Source: Ferruginibacter sp.
GTDB lineage: Bacteria > Bacteroidota > Bacteroidia > Chitinophagales > Chitinophagaceae
Reading direction: 5' to 3'
Assembly: GCA_014379905.1 (NCBI GenBank)
Contig: JACMKX010000165.1
Span: 1 to 64,000, forward strand
DNA: 64,000 bases
The position numbers were made by a program, and so were the translations under genes. Shown piece after piece: positions 1-8,640 of the stretch (its first letter is position 1; each line of letters opens with the position of its first letter). The notes under the pieces are model-generated. The model made no database searches. It worked only from the letters and a program-made list of their open reading frames with translations, and was not told where the DNA came from.

Positions 1-437
1 CGGCTGATCTCGGATATGGCAAACTGCGATCGTTCCATTTCCAACACAATGATGCCACCAATTTCATTGGCTCCCGCAAAATTGCCCATAGTTTTTAATA
101 AATCGCTTGTGCTGATCACGCCCGAAAGTTCGCCTTCCTCATTTAATACCGGAACAATATTGGTATCAGCCTGTATGCTTGCGTTTACTGCATTTAAAAA
201 ATGAACATTGTCTTTTACAGATGCAGGGATGAAATATTTTTGTAATACCTCTATAGTGAGTTTGTCATCTTCTGCATCCAACAAATCTTCTTCACTCAAA
301 AGACCGAGGTAAGTATCTTCGGATACAACAGGTAAGTGGGTTACCTTAAAATCTGCCAGCAGCTGAATAGCTTTGGCAACAGTATCCTGCAGTTGCAGCC
401 TGGGTATATTGTTGTTGATGAGATCTATAGTTAACAT
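1..437 (-). CDS. CBS-pair domain protein, 3' part missing
   Basis: This gene is cut by the left edge, so it is absent from the ORF track. The reverse strand opens at an ATG at 437 (MLTIDLINNNIPRL) and runs about 145 codons to base 1 with no stop. Two CBS-like halves are visible, around HLPVVSEDTYLGLLSEEDL and NIVPVLNEEGELSGVISTSD. CBS pairs usually bind adenine nucleotides and regulate a partner domain or protein. No catalytic domain is seen in the part present. The target cannot be named, and the rest of the protein lies outside the window. Confidence 0.85.
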   Translation of the reverse strand, partial: MLTIDLINNNIPRLQLQDTVAKAIQLLADFKVTHLPVVSEDTYLGLLSEEDLLDAEDDKLTIEVLQKYFIPASVKDNVHFLNAVNASIQADTNIVPVLNEEGELSGVISTSDLLKTMGNFAGANEIGGIIVLEMERSQFAISEIS

Positions 438-516
438 GTACCTGATTTACGATATTAAAATTAGCGCGGATGTTTATTGATTGTATCCACGATATAAGTA
501 ATGACCAGATTAATCA

Positions 517-1293
517 TTAAACCGTTGCAGCAGGAGATTTTAATTTTGCCAGGAATCCACCTAAAATTCTATTGAACTCTTCCGGTACTTCCATCATGGG
601 CGCATGACCGCATTTATCAATAAAATGTAATTCGCTGTTTGGAATGAGCTTTTGAAACTCTTTGCCTACAAAAGGCGGGGTAATGGTATCATTATTTCCC
701 CATATAAGACAGGTAGGTTGTTTTATATTAGTAAGTTCTTCGCCAAGATTGTTACGTATAGCACTTTTTGCCAATGCAATAATCTTGATAACCTTCATCC
801 TGTTATTGGTAATTTCAAATACTTCGTTCACCAGTTCATCTGTGGCCATGGCAGGATCATAAAAAGTAAGGGCCGTTTTATTGCGGATATATTCTTTATC
901 CCCTCTTTTTGGATAAGTATCGCCCATACCATTCTCAAATAAACCGGAACTTCCTGTAAGAATGAGGGACTTTATTTTTTCGGGGTGTTTTAAAATATGT
1001 ACCAGGCCTACATGTCCTCCAAGTGAATTTCCCATCAGGTGAATACGGTCATATTTGCGCTGTTCAATAAATCGGTTCACATATTTCTGCAGGCCTCCTA
1101 CAGAAGTATGAAGCAGGTCCAGTTCCAACAAAGGAAGTAACGGCACCACCACTTTATTGGTATGCCTGAAATGTTCAATTAAGTATTGAAAATTACTCAA
1201 TGCGCCAAACAGCCCATGTAGCAACATAAGAGGCTCGCCTTGCCCTTCTTCTATGTATTTGAATTTACCGTCTTGTTTAATCTCGTAGGTCAT
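517..1293 (-). CDS. alpha/beta-fold hydrolase
   Basis: A 258-residue single-domain alpha/beta hydrolase. The oxyanion-type motif HGLFG is near residue 26, and the nucleophile elbow GNSLGG puts Ser at about 90. A probable acid lies in GNNDTITP (Asp about 202), and the catalytic His is in CGHAPMMEVPEEF (about 230), so the triad is complete. No signal peptide is visible, so it is probably cytoplasmic. The substrate cannot be read from sequence; esterases, C-C hydrolases and haloalkane-type enzymes share this pattern. It stands alone between the CBS gene and the hydroxylase gene. A TATCTTTG element about 70 nt upstream is a likely promoter. Confidence 0.88.
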   Translation of the reverse strand: MTYEIKQDGKFKYIEEGQGEPLMLLHGLFGALSNFQYLIEHFRHTNKVVVPLLPLLELDLLHTSVGGLQKYVNRFIEQRKYDRIHLMGNSLGGHVGLVHILKHPEKIKSLILTGSSGLFENGMGDTYPKRGDKEYIRNKTALTFYDPAMATDELVNEVFEITNNRMKVIKIIALAKSAIRNNLGEELTNIKQPTCLIWGNNDTITPPFVGKEFQKLIPNSELHFIDKCGHAPMMEVPEEFNRILGGFLAKLKSPAATV

Positions 1294-1364
1294 CTATGTT
1301 AGTATGGCATGCTTGTTAAGTCGTGCTAAAATACCTCATTTCTATTAAAGATCGGTTATTGCCT

Positions 1365-1372
1365 CAAAGATA
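1365..1372 (-). promoter_or_regulatory. -7 promoter element TATCTTTG for the alpha/beta hydrolase
   Basis: The minus strand reads TATCTTTG, a full match to the Bacteroidota -7 consensus TAnnTTTG. It lies 71 nt before the start codon at 1293. No clear -33 TTG box is visible at the usual distance. Confidence 0.4.
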
Positions 1373-1480
1373 CCAAACCTGAGTTAAAAACTTAGTGTTT
1401 CAGTTTGAAAAAGCTGTCAGCCTTGGCCTGCCTGCCGGCTTGTGGAAAGCAAAGTTAAAAGAGGTACAGACCGTTTTATT

Positions 1481-1494
1481 CCGATAGCTATCGG
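1481..1494. repeat. palindrome CCGATAGCTATCGG
   Basis: A perfect 14-bp palindrome in the gap between the hydrolase and the hydroxylase genes. About 60 bp to the left is ggcctgcctgccggc, half of the palindrome seen intact at 28851. Both look like short dispersed elements rather than regulatory sites of one gene. Confidence 0.5.
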
Positions 1495-1551
1495 GACAAC
1501 CTGACAACTATTTGTGATATTCATTTTAAAGTGAAATACTACTCTTATAAA

Positions 1552-2772
1552 TCAGCCATTTACCTGTTGGTAAAGCAACCGTTTATACTGCCTTTCCATT
1601 GGACGGAAATAATACAAAAGGATGGCAGCAACGCTGATGATGGAAACAGAGGTGACCAGGTGAGGAAAATGCACCCACACATAAAGCAGCACCAATGTTA
1701 TGCGGCTGAACTCTAAATAAAAAATCCATGATCGCTGTTCCAAAATGGCTCCTGTATTTATGAGGCTCAACAATATTAGAAAGCTGATAAAGATGCATTC
1801 TACCAAGGGCAAAAGATCGTAAAAAAATATAATGCAAAAGAGACATACCAAAGAGAAACTGGTTTGAAAAACAATATATCTTTTATGCATAAGCGTAGGT
1901 AAGTAACCGGTATTTCTTTTAAGAAAAAATCTTTCCAATATGTTTCTCAATTCAGGATTTACGCTATCCGGTCGTCCAAACAATATTTTCATCTTTGGAA
2001 TAAAACCAGTGGTCTTTTTCATTGCCAGTAATAATTCCAAAGGGTAGTGAAAATGCTGCCATAAAAAGCTATGACTATTCAATGGTTTGGTAAGTCCGTA
2101 AACAGGTTGCTCTTTTTCTTCTTTAAATGTGCCAAACATCTTATCCCATATAATCAATACATCGCCATAATTTTTATCTAAATATTGAGGGTTGCTGGAA
2201 TGGTGTACCCGGTGATGAGAAGGCGTTACAAAAATATATTCTATCCAGCCCAGTTTACCGATGGTTTGCGTATGAATAAAGAATGGATAAAGGCCATGAA
2301 TAAGGAGGAAAGTTGTAATCATTTCAGGTGAGAATCCTATTAATGGTAAAATTCCCCAAAAGAGGCTGCGGATGGTCGCCTGGAAAATAGTGATGCGGGC
2401 AGAGACAGTATAGTTAAAATCTTCGCTCTGGTGATGCACAATATGCGCTGCCCACAGGAGGTTTACTTCATGCGCAAGACGATGGTACCAATACCAGATT
2501 AAATCTGTAAACAGGAACAACAGCACCCATGCGATAACCCCCGATTTAAGATCGAAGATGGCATAGTTCGTATAGATATATTTAAAAAAATAATAAAAAG
2601 GAATCACAGTGATGATATCCGTAAGCCTTTCTGCAATACCGACATTTATATTGGCAATGGATTCAGCAAAATGGAAAAAATTCTTTCCTTTTTGTTTTGA
2701 ATAATAATATTCCAATCCTATAAAGAATAAAAAGAAGGGAATTGCCAATGCCAGGATCCAGGAATGAGACAT
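1552..2772 (-). CDS. sterol desaturase / fatty acid hydroxylase family protein
   Basis: A 406-residue integral membrane di-iron hydroxylase-type protein. The histidine clusters of the superfamily are present in order: HRLAHE (97-102), HIVHH (110-114) and HHRVHH (186-191), followed by NYGDVLIIWDKMFGTF. Hydrophobic segments flank these at both ends. The last 120 residues form an extra hydrophobic region beyond the catalytic domain, making it longer than minimal family members (about 270-300 residues). The family hydroxylates or desaturates lipid chains, sterols or carotenoids; the substrate here is unknown. The ATG start at 2772 sits 38 nt downstream of a TACATTTG element. Confidence 0.88.
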   Translation of the reverse strand: MSHSWILALAIPFFLFFIGLEYYYSKQKGKNFFHFAESIANINVGIAERLTDIITVIPFYYFFKYIYTNYAIFDLKSGVIAWVLLFLFTDLIWYWYHRLAHEVNLLWAAHIVHHQSEDFNYTVSARITIFQATIRSLFWGILPLIGFSPEMITTFLLIHGLYPFFIHTQTIGKLGWIEYIFVTPSHHRVHHSSNPQYLDKNYGDVLIIWDKMFGTFKEEKEQPVYGLTKPLNSHSFLWQHFHYPLELLLAMKKTTGFIPKMKILFGRPDSVNPELRNILERFFLKRNTGYLPTLMHKRYIVFQTSFSLVCLFCIIFFYDLLPLVECIFISFLILLSLINTGAILEQRSWIFYLEFSRITLVLLYVWVHFPHLVTSVSIISVAAILLYYFRPMERQYKRLLYQQVNG

Positions 2773-2810
2773 ATGAGAAATTTAAAGTCTATTAAATTAG
2801 TGGACTATTA

Positions 2811-2818
2811 CAAATGTA
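2811..2818 (-). promoter_or_regulatory. -7 promoter element TACATTTG for the hydroxylase gene
   Basis: The minus strand reads TACATTTG, matching TAnnTTTG, 38 nt upstream of the ATG at 2772. Confidence 0.4.
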
Positions 2819-2865
2819 CATATTTTGCCTAAACTCATAACGTTTTAACAATTGAAATAGTTACA

Positions 2866-3417
2866 CTAAGGTGCAGGTGTACTGCCTTTGGATGCAGCAA
2901 TGCCTTCAAAAAAATGTTCCAGCTGTGCAAACATATCTTTAAACCAGGGAACTACAGTGCCAAGGGAATCTATTACTTTGGGGCCCAAGGGTTGAATATA
3001 TGGGTAAACATTAGAAGCTGTTATAGTTTCTGCTGCAAATACATGCAGCTGTACGGCATAAAATAAAAATACGCTGAAAAGAATTGCATACAGTAAAGCG
3101 AATAGTAAAATGCCTGCGATACGGTTTACCCAGCCAAGCATCACCAGTTCCACACTACTTTGCAGTAACCTGGCACCAAGTCTGACCAATAATACCACCG
3201 CAATAAATACAAGTAAAAAGGATAAAACTGGCAACCACTTGCCCGATGCATTAAAAGTGCCTGATAATTTTTCTGCTGCAAATGCGGAGAGTTTTAGCGC
3301 TGCAGCCAAACCAACAATAAAACCTATAACGGAAAATAAAGCTACAATAAAACCTTTGCTGTATCCTTTAAAAACAGCAACCAGCATCATGATCAGGAAA
3401 ATGATATCAATAAGCAT
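2866..3417 (-). CDS. CvpA family membrane protein
   Basis: CvpA-type inner-membrane protein. The track's 216-residue ORF starts too early: the first 33 residues are polar and unlike the family. The ATG at 3417 gives MLIDIIFLIMMLVAVFKGYS, the typical CvpA N-terminus, and a 183-residue protein. Four hydrophobic segments follow, with the family motif GYSKGFIVALFSVIGFIVGL in the first half. The C-terminal tail is short and soluble. CvpA proteins affect colicin V export and purF regulation in E. coli, and envelope homeostasis more widely; the exact role here is unknown. Confidence 0.85.
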   Translation of the reverse strand: MLIDIIFLIMMLVAVFKGYSKGFIVALFSVIGFIVGLAAALKLSAFAAEKLSGTFNASGKWLPVLSFLLVFIAVVLLVRLGARLLQSSVELVMLGWVNRIAGILLFALLYAILFSVFLFYAVQLHVFAAETITASNVYPYIQPLGPKVIDSLGTVVPWFKDMFAQLEHFFEGIAASKGSTPAP

Positions 3418-3573
3418 AATAAGAAGTTCCCGCTGATCAACGCAGGTTTTTTTAGCTAACTTATGGTGGAATTTGTTTTCAGCATTTTTAAAAAATATTC
3501 CCGCAGATTTTCGCAAAAAAGATCAGCGGAGATCTGCATTGTTAAAAAGCTGCGCTAACCTGCGGGAATATCA

Positions 3574-4023
3574 TTATGCCAGTAATTCTTTTACAACGGC
3601 GCTGATGGTTTTCCCATCTGCCTTACCTGCCAGTTGTTTGGAAGCCACGCCCATTACTTTGCCCATATCGGCTGCTGATGCCGCCCCTGTTTCGGCGATA
3701 ATATTTTTTACAGCAGCTTTAATTTCTGCTTCATTTAATTGTTTTGGCAGAAATCTTTCGATCACATCCATTTCTTCCTTTTCTTTTATAGCAAGGTCAG
3801 CACGGCCCTGCTGAGTAAAGATCTCGAAAGAATCTTTGCGTTGTTTCATCATTTTTTGCAAAAATTTCTGTTCCGTGGCTTCATCAATTTCGCCATTGGC
3901 ACCGGGTTCAGTTTTTGCTTTAATGATCTCAGCTTTGATTGCTCTTAAACTTCTCAACACTGCCTCGTTCTTAGATTTCATGGCGTCTTTCATTTCAGCC
4001 ATAATGTTTTGTTCTAATGCCAT
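3574..4023 (-). CDS. yqeY: GatB/YqeY domain protein
   Basis: A 149-residue YqeY-type protein. It has the GatB C-terminal-like helical domain with the family start (ALEQNIMAEMKDAMKSKN), RFLPKQLNEAEI in the middle, and the ending GKADGKTISAVVKELL. The domain resembles the tRNA-binding tail of amidotransferase subunit GatB. Standalone YqeY has no firmly established reaction and is thought to bind tRNA or act as an amidotransferase accessory. Length and boundaries are normal for the family. It lies between CvpA and gldC on the same strand. Confidence 0.92.
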   Translation of the reverse strand: MALEQNIMAEMKDAMKSKNEAVLRSLRAIKAEIIKAKTEPGANGEIDEATEQKFLQKMMKQRKDSFEIFTQQGRADLAIKEKEEMDVIERFLPKQLNEAEIKAAVKNIIAETGAASAADMGKVMGVASKQLAGKADGKTISAVVKELLA

Positions 4024-4025
4024 AA

Positions 4026-4098
4026 AATTTATTTATGATGGTGATTTATGAATGCTGAATTATGAATTGGATTCGGACGAAATCACAATTCATAAATG
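4026..4098. repeat. imperfect inverted repeat of the TTATGAATT family
   Basis: ATTTATGAAT at 4044-4053 faces ATTCATAAAT at 4088-4097. Between them lie related words such as GAATTATGAATT. A similar block (ttatgatttatgaatgc ... tcataattcagcaatc) fills the gap at 13498-13576. Both copies sit between genes on the minus strand. Confidence 0.5.
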
Positions 4099-4102
4099 AG
4101 TT

Positions 4103-4447
4103 CTATTTTTGTTCCTGTAGTTGGATGGCCCTGAATTTTTCAAAAAATACCTTTGCAAAATTTTTGAGGTCCTCACTTAATCCCTCCTGTTGCGTAGAGC
4201 GTTTTAAAGAATCCGACATGCCCATCAGCATCTGGTAATAAAAATCTGCCATTTCATCTACCATCATATCTTTTGTCCATAGATCAATACGCATGGCAGT
4301 TTTATCGATTCCATCCCAAAACGCTATGGACATCGCTTTTGCTTTTTGTACCATTTGGGCACTGCTGTCGCTGGCCTGCCAGTTTATTTGCTCCGGAATT
4401 TTGTTAGGGTCCAGTAAAACATCAATTGTTATCGTTGACTTCTGCAT
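4103..4447 (-). CDS. gldC: gliding motility protein GldC
   Basis: A 114-residue protein matching GldC in length and pattern: an N-terminal strand with KSTITIDVLLDPNKIPEQI, then IAFWDGIDKTAMRIDLWTKD, and a helical C-terminus with LMGMSDSLKRST. In Flavobacterium johnsoniae GldC accompanies the lipoprotein GldB and enhances gliding. It has no signal peptide here. gldB is not adjacent in this window. The gene follows a good TAACTTTG element and precedes the YqeY gene. Presence of GldC does not by itself prove that the organism glides. Confidence 0.88.
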   Translation of the reverse strand: MQKSTITIDVLLDPNKIPEQINWQASDSSAQMVQKAKAMSIAFWDGIDKTAMRIDLWTKDMMVDEMADFYYQMLMGMSDSLKRSTQQEGLSEDLKNFAKVFFEKFRAIQLQEQK

Positions 4448-4466
4448 GTTTAATTTTTTGAATGGG

Positions 4467-4474
4467 CAAAGTTA
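4467..4474 (-). promoter_or_regulatory. -7 promoter element TAACTTTG for gldC
   Basis: The minus strand reads TAACTTTG, matching TAnnTTTG, 19 nt before the gldC ATG. It probably drives gldC and perhaps yqeY downstream. Confidence 0.45.
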
Positions 4475-4566
4475 CAGGATTAGCTTTTAATGGAGAAAGG
4501 GATATAAATGCATCCTACCTAAGGAATTCGCCGGTATTCAACAACCGGACACTATTTTTAGGATAG

Positions 4567-5375
4567 ACCAGGAATTAAAACGAATATCCAAAACCCCAAT
4601 GGTTAACATTATCTATCAACCCTTCGGGGTTTCGGGAATTCGATAAATGGTTTATGCTATAATAGTACCATCCCTCCGGGATTAAACAGGCGAAGTATTT
4701 ATTTGAGATGAACAGATTCTATTCTGCAATCGATGTTTGCGCTCTGTAGATTTATTTGATTTTGAGGATGGAAGGCCGCTATTTATTATATACCAGGAAT
4801 TAGAATGAATATCCAAAATCCCTAATGGTTAACATTATCTTTCACCCCTTCGGAGTTTCGGGAATTCGATAAAATGGTTTATCCTATAATAATACCATCC
4901 CTCCGGGGATAAACAGGCGAAGTATTTATTTGAGATGAACAGATTCTATTCTGCAATCGATCTTTGCGCTCTGTTGAGTTATTTGATTTTAAGGATGGAA
5001 GGCTGATATTATTATAGCAGGAAGCTGCTTATATGTGGAAAACCCCGAAGGGGTGGTATGATTTACAATCCAATATCCCATCTTTAGGGTTTCAGCAATT
5101 GGTAAAAATTCTTTCATAATAAAAACATCCGTCCCGGATTAAACAGGCGAAGTATTATTTGAGCTGAACAGATTCTATTCTTAAAATCGATGTTTTTGCG
5201 CTCTATAGTTGATTTTAAGCCTGGAGGGCTGATATTATTATAACCGGAATCTGGCTGTATGTAGCAAACCCGAAGGGGTGGTATAATCTATAAGGCAGTA
5301 TAACCATCTTTAAGGTTTCACCAATTCTTAAAAAGTTATTCCATGATAATTAAGCCGTTCGGGATTAAAACCTGA
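4567..5375. repeat. tandem array of ~225-bp repeats, three full and one partial unit
   Basis: The 930-bp gap between gldC and the glycosyltransferase is almost entirely a diverged tandem repeat. The anchor GGAA recurs at 4571, 4796, 5020 and 5246 (periods 225, 224 and 226). The anchor CGAAGTATT recurs at 4691, 4918 and 5148. A well conserved stretch reads ATTAAACAGGCGAAGTATT, then GAACAGATTCTATTCT. GC-rich mini-hairpins of the CCCTTCGGGGTTT / AACCCCGAAGGGG type are scattered through the units. All frames are broken by stops, so it is probably not coding. The fourth unit is cut off after about 130 bp, just before the gene at 5378. Confidence 0.8.
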
Positions 5376-5377
5376 CG

Positions 5378-6475
5378 TTAGCCAACCTTTATAGCCTGCC
5401 AAATTTTTGTTGCAGACGTAAGCCAGTTATATCCATAGCTAATATGTAACCCTTTTTCAATTAATTTTTTTCTTAATACCTCATCTTTATACAACAGCAT
5501 CATACTTTCTGCAATTAATTTTTCTGAAAAACCAGCATATAAGGCTGCATCGCCATAAATGCTTAAAGCGGCGGTATTTTCTAATGTGATCAATGGAATA
5601 CCACTTGCCAACGCATTTAAACCTGTGTTTTCTGTCACAACCTGGAGGGGTAAATAAACCGCGGCATATGAAGCACATAGCATGGTTGCATAACTGGTGT
5701 CATTGGTGTAGGAAATAATTTTTACATCTTCCCTGTATTTATACAAATGAAAATCTTTTACACAGTTTTCCAGTTCTATTTCTCTTACAAGCAAAACCAG
5801 TTGCATCGCTGATTTTTGTCTTTGTTTAAAAAGGGAAAATGCTTTTAGTAAAGAAAAAATATTTGCCTGTGTAACCGGCGAGCATTCGGCAATGAAATAT
5901 TCTGTTCCGGAAGAAAATGTTTCCAGGAATTTTTCCTTTTGTTCCCAATCTATTGGCTGAAAAACCTCGTTTAACCCATGACCTGTGTAAGTGATTTTTT
6001 CTTTTATTGCGGGATATTTACTCAACAGGCTTTCTCCTAAAAATTTTTCAGTAATCCATACGCCGGCGGCTTTTTGTAAAAACTTTGCAAAGTATCGTTT
6101 AAGGTATCGGGCATGCTCCTGCATAACAACCGGTTTACGCAGCAGGAAAGACATACTCCGGATTAGCAAAAACTGACGAATAGTTGTTCGTAAGCTTAGC
6201 ACATTGCTTTCGGAAATAAAATGCGTAACCTCATATTTTTTCAGGAGAGACGGTAATTTGAAATTGTACCAGTAATGCAAGGTCAATCCATTTTTTAGAG
6301 AAGGCTTTATATCAACCCTTTCAATGTTTACCGGTAAGTTGTCCGGCGTATAAAAATGCTTATCAACAAATAATAGGAAGTGATTGGCGGGTTGTTCTTT
6401 TGCCAGCGGTAAAAAACAATTGTATAAAAAAGATTCCTGGCAAGAAGCTGCAAAAATGTGAGCCGCAATGATCAT
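5378..6475 (-). CDS. glycosyltransferase, GT-B fold (GT1/GT4-like)
   Basis: A 365-residue protein without signal peptide. The N-terminal half resembles a Rossmann-type acceptor domain. The C-terminal half carries the donor-domain pattern of GT4-like enzymes: KIISYTNDTSYATMLCASYA, then LPLQVVTENTGLNALASGIP and EKGLHISYGYNWLTSATKIW. It probably adds a sugar to a cell-surface glycan on the cytoplasmic side; donor and acceptor are unknown. The gene is flanked by the tandem-repeat array and the GldE-like gene. A TATTTTTG element ends 4 nt before the ATG, which suggests a leaderless transcript. Confidence 0.8.
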   Translation of the reverse strand: MIIAAHIFAASCQESFLYNCFLPLAKEQPANHFLLFVDKHFYTPDNLPVNIERVDIKPSLKNGLTLHYWYNFKLPSLLKKYEVTHFISESNVLSLRTTIRQFLLIRSMSFLLRKPVVMQEHARYLKRYFAKFLQKAAGVWITEKFLGESLLSKYPAIKEKITYTGHGLNEVFQPIDWEQKEKFLETFSSGTEYFIAECSPVTQANIFSLLKAFSLFKQRQKSAMQLVLLVREIELENCVKDFHLYKYREDVKIISYTNDTSYATMLCASYAAVYLPLQVVTENTGLNALASGIPLITLENTAALSIYGDAALYAGFSEKLIAESMMLLYKDEVLRKKLIEKGLHISYGYNWLTSATKIWQAIKVG

Positions 6476-6479
6476 GCTG

Positions 6480-6487
6480 CAAAAATA
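6480..6487 (-). promoter_or_regulatory. -7 element TATTTTTG, 4 nt from the glycosyltransferase ATG
   Basis: The minus strand reads TATTTTTG, matching TAnnTTTG. Only four bases separate it from the start codon at 6475, so transcription would begin at or next to the ATG. No clear -33 box is seen. Confidence 0.5.
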
Positions 6488-6512
6488 AATGAGAACAGCG
6501 GTAGTTAAGATT

Positions 6513-7805
6513 TTATTTAAGCAATTTTAGCTTTACTGTTTCAATGCGTGTACCGCTTACGCTTAAAATATCGAATTGATAATTGCCGGTAATAATACGG
6601 TCTTTTTGCAGCGGAATACTGCCTTCATTGTGTTCAATAATAAAACCTGAAAGTGTTTCTGCATTGTCGTTATCTGTAAATTCCAGTTGATACTTTTCTG
6701 TAATAAAATCCAGTTCAAGCCTGCCGCTAAAAAGGAATTCGGTGGTGGATAATTGTTTGTTCACCAATTCATCCACCTCATCATATTCATCCTTTATTTC
6801 TCCAAAAATTTCTTCCAGCAGGTCTTCCATAGTTACAATTCCCGCTGTGCCACCAAACTCGTCAATTACCCAGGCAATGGTTTTGCCATCCTTACTAAAT
6901 TTGTCGAGCAGGCCGGATACACTCATACTTTCAGGCACAGCTGCTATTGGTAACAGGATATCTTTGATAGATGACGGGTTTTTAAAAAGATCAAGCTGGT
7001 GAATATAACCTACAATATTGTCGATATCCTTATCATAAACCACCAATTTACTCAGCCTGGTTTCTATAAATTTTTCCTTAATGTTTTCCATGCTGCTGTT
7101 GGCAGGAACACTTATTATTTCTTTTCTTGGAACAAGACATTCCCGCAATTTTGTTTCACTGATAGAAAGGGCATTTTCAAATAATTCTTTATTCCTTTCC
7201 GAATTTTCGTCCTCTGTGGTGCCTTTGCTTTGTTGTAAAAAGTGTTCCAGGTCTATTTTGGTAAATACTTCTTTTTTGTCGGAAAGTTTTACATTAAAAA
7301 CATATTTCAACATCCATTCAGATGCGTTGATCATAAGCCCGGAGAGGCCGGCAAATAGGGAATAAAAAAATCTTGCAAAATAACTGATAATTCTATTTGA
7401 TACGAGGCTGTTGCTCCTGGCTTTAAAATAGGCGCGGGTTAAAACAACGAGTGATAAAATAATGGCGGTAGCCAAAACTGTTTCTACAAAAAGCTGGAAG
7501 TATATAATATAATTTTCGCTCACATTTACCTGTTGCTGGATCCATTTCCAGAACGGTTTTATCATTTCTCCCACCAGCAATCCATAAACTACCAATACTA
7601 TATTGATGGCTAATAAAATGGTTCCTATAAAACGGGTTGGATGTTCAGCAAAATTTCCCCAGGTCTTCCCGCTGTAAGTGCCTTGTTTTTTACTCAGTTC
7701 AATGTTGAGTTTATTGGCCGAGCCGAAAGCCACTTCTATCCCTGCAAAAAAACAGATGAGGAGAATGGAGACAAAGAAAATAATCAGTAGTAAAGGTATT
7801 TCCAT
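6513..7805 (-). CDS. gldE: GldE-like DUF21/CBS/CorC family membrane protein
   Basis: The ORF track starts at a TTG (7832) overlapping gmk. The ATG at 7805 gives MEIPLLLIIFFVSILLICFF, a normal membrane start, and a 430-residue protein. Order of parts: DUF21 membrane domain with four hydrophobic segments, a linker, a CBS pair (VPRKEIISVPANSSMEN; VIDEFGGTAGIVTMEDLLEE) and a C-terminal CorC_HlyC domain. CNNM/CorC relatives are linked to Mg2+ transport; in Flavobacterium GldE has this architecture and supports gliding with GldD. Here it follows gmk rather than gldD, so the GldE name is likely but unproven; a generic haemolysin/CorC paralogue is the alternative. Confidence 0.78.
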   Translation of the reverse strand: MEIPLLLIIFFVSILLICFFAGIEVAFGSANKLNIELSKKQGTYSGKTWGNFAEHPTRFIGTILLAINIVLVVYGLLVGEMIKPFWKWIQQQVNVSENYIIYFQLFVETVLATAIILSLVVLTRAYFKARSNSLVSNRIISYFARFFYSLFAGLSGLMINASEWMLKYVFNVKLSDKKEVFTKIDLEHFLQQSKGTTEDENSERNKELFENALSISETKLRECLVPRKEIISVPANSSMENIKEKFIETRLSKLVVYDKDIDNIVGYIHQLDLFKNPSSIKDILLPIAAVPESMSVSGLLDKFSKDGKTIAWVIDEFGGTAGIVTMEDLLEEIFGEIKDEYDEVDELVNKQLSTTEFLFSGRLELDFITEKYQLEFTDNDNAETLSGFIIEHNEGSIPLQKDRIITGNYQFDILSVSGTRIETVKLKLLK

Positions 7806-7828
7806 ACTTAAAAATAAGAAAAATAGAT

Positions 7829-8431
7829 TCAATCGCCTTTTTCACCCTGTTGAAGGGGGGCATCCAGGAAATTGCCGACCAGTTTAATTGCTTCTGCATA
7901 GGCATTATCAAGGTGGTCATTTACAATTATCTCGTCAAAATGTATTTTAAAAGAGATTTCATAAGATGCTTTATTAACCCTGGCTGTAAGGGATTCAAGC
8001 GTTTCGGTACCCCGGCTTTCCAGTCTTTTTTTCAATTCATCTACCGACGGGGGCTCTATAAATACACTTAATGTATTGATGGGATATTGGTTCTGCACAT
8101 GAATAGCCCCTTTTACGTCTATATCCAATACCGGCACCTGGTTATTTTGCCAGATGCGTTCCAGTTCCGATTTTAAAGTGCCGTAATATTTTCCTTCGTA
8201 TACCATCTCCCATTCAGCAAATTCCTTTTGCTTGATCTTTTGCTGAAATATTGTTTCACTCATGAAATAATAATCTATGCCGTCTTTCTCATTGGGTCTT
8301 GCCTCTCTTGTAGCAGCGGAAATAGAAAAAGCCAGTTGTGGAAAATGCTGCATCAGGTAACGGGTAATAGAGGTTTTACCTGCGCCTGAAGGTGCTGTAA
8401 TGATCAGTATTTTTTGATAAGTGGGGCCCAT
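7829..8431 (-). CDS. gmk: guanylate kinase
   Basis: Phosphorylates GMP to GDP with ATP in the cytoplasm. The P-loop APSGAGKTSIT opens the protein, followed by SAATREARPNEKDGIDYYF, the GMP-binding region of guanylate kinases, and WEMVYEGKYYGTLKSEL. The track's first residue is a TTG; the ATG two codons later (8431) is preferred and gives 200 residues. A few residues past the usual C-terminus (NFLDAPLQQGEKGD) are variable. The GldE-like gene starts 23 bp downstream, so the two may be co-transcribed. Confidence 0.95.
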   Translation of the reverse strand: MGPTYQKILIITAPSGAGKTSITRYLMQHFPQLAFSISAATREARPNEKDGIDYYFMSETIFQQKIKQKEFAEWEMVYEGKYYGTLKSELERIWQNNQVPVLDIDVKGAIHVQNQYPINTLSVFIEPPSVDELKKRLESRGTETLESLTARVNKASYEISFKIHFDEIIVNDHLDNAYAEAIKLVGNFLDAPLQQGEKGD

Positions 8432-8640
8432 GCGCAAAGAAAAGAAAGAAATAGGAAAAATAACGATTTGCTTATGTGCAAAATGCCAGACGAAATATTA
8501 GCTTCTTTATTTTTGGGCGACGGTTCGCCCGCTTTTATTTAAAACAAAAAGAAATAATACTTGCATTTAATAATTAATCTTGCCATCTTGTACACCCGTT
8601 CTGCGGAAAAAATATTCACTCACAAAAATCATGTTAACTT

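Noticed and set aside
4567-5375. Tandem array as a CRISPR
   Set aside because: Units are about 225 bp and diverged, with no short identical repeats or unique spacers, and no cas genes are present.
6513-7832. TTG start of the GldE-like gene at 7832
   Set aside because: It would overlap gmk and adds nine residues before a good ATG that begins the membrane segment.
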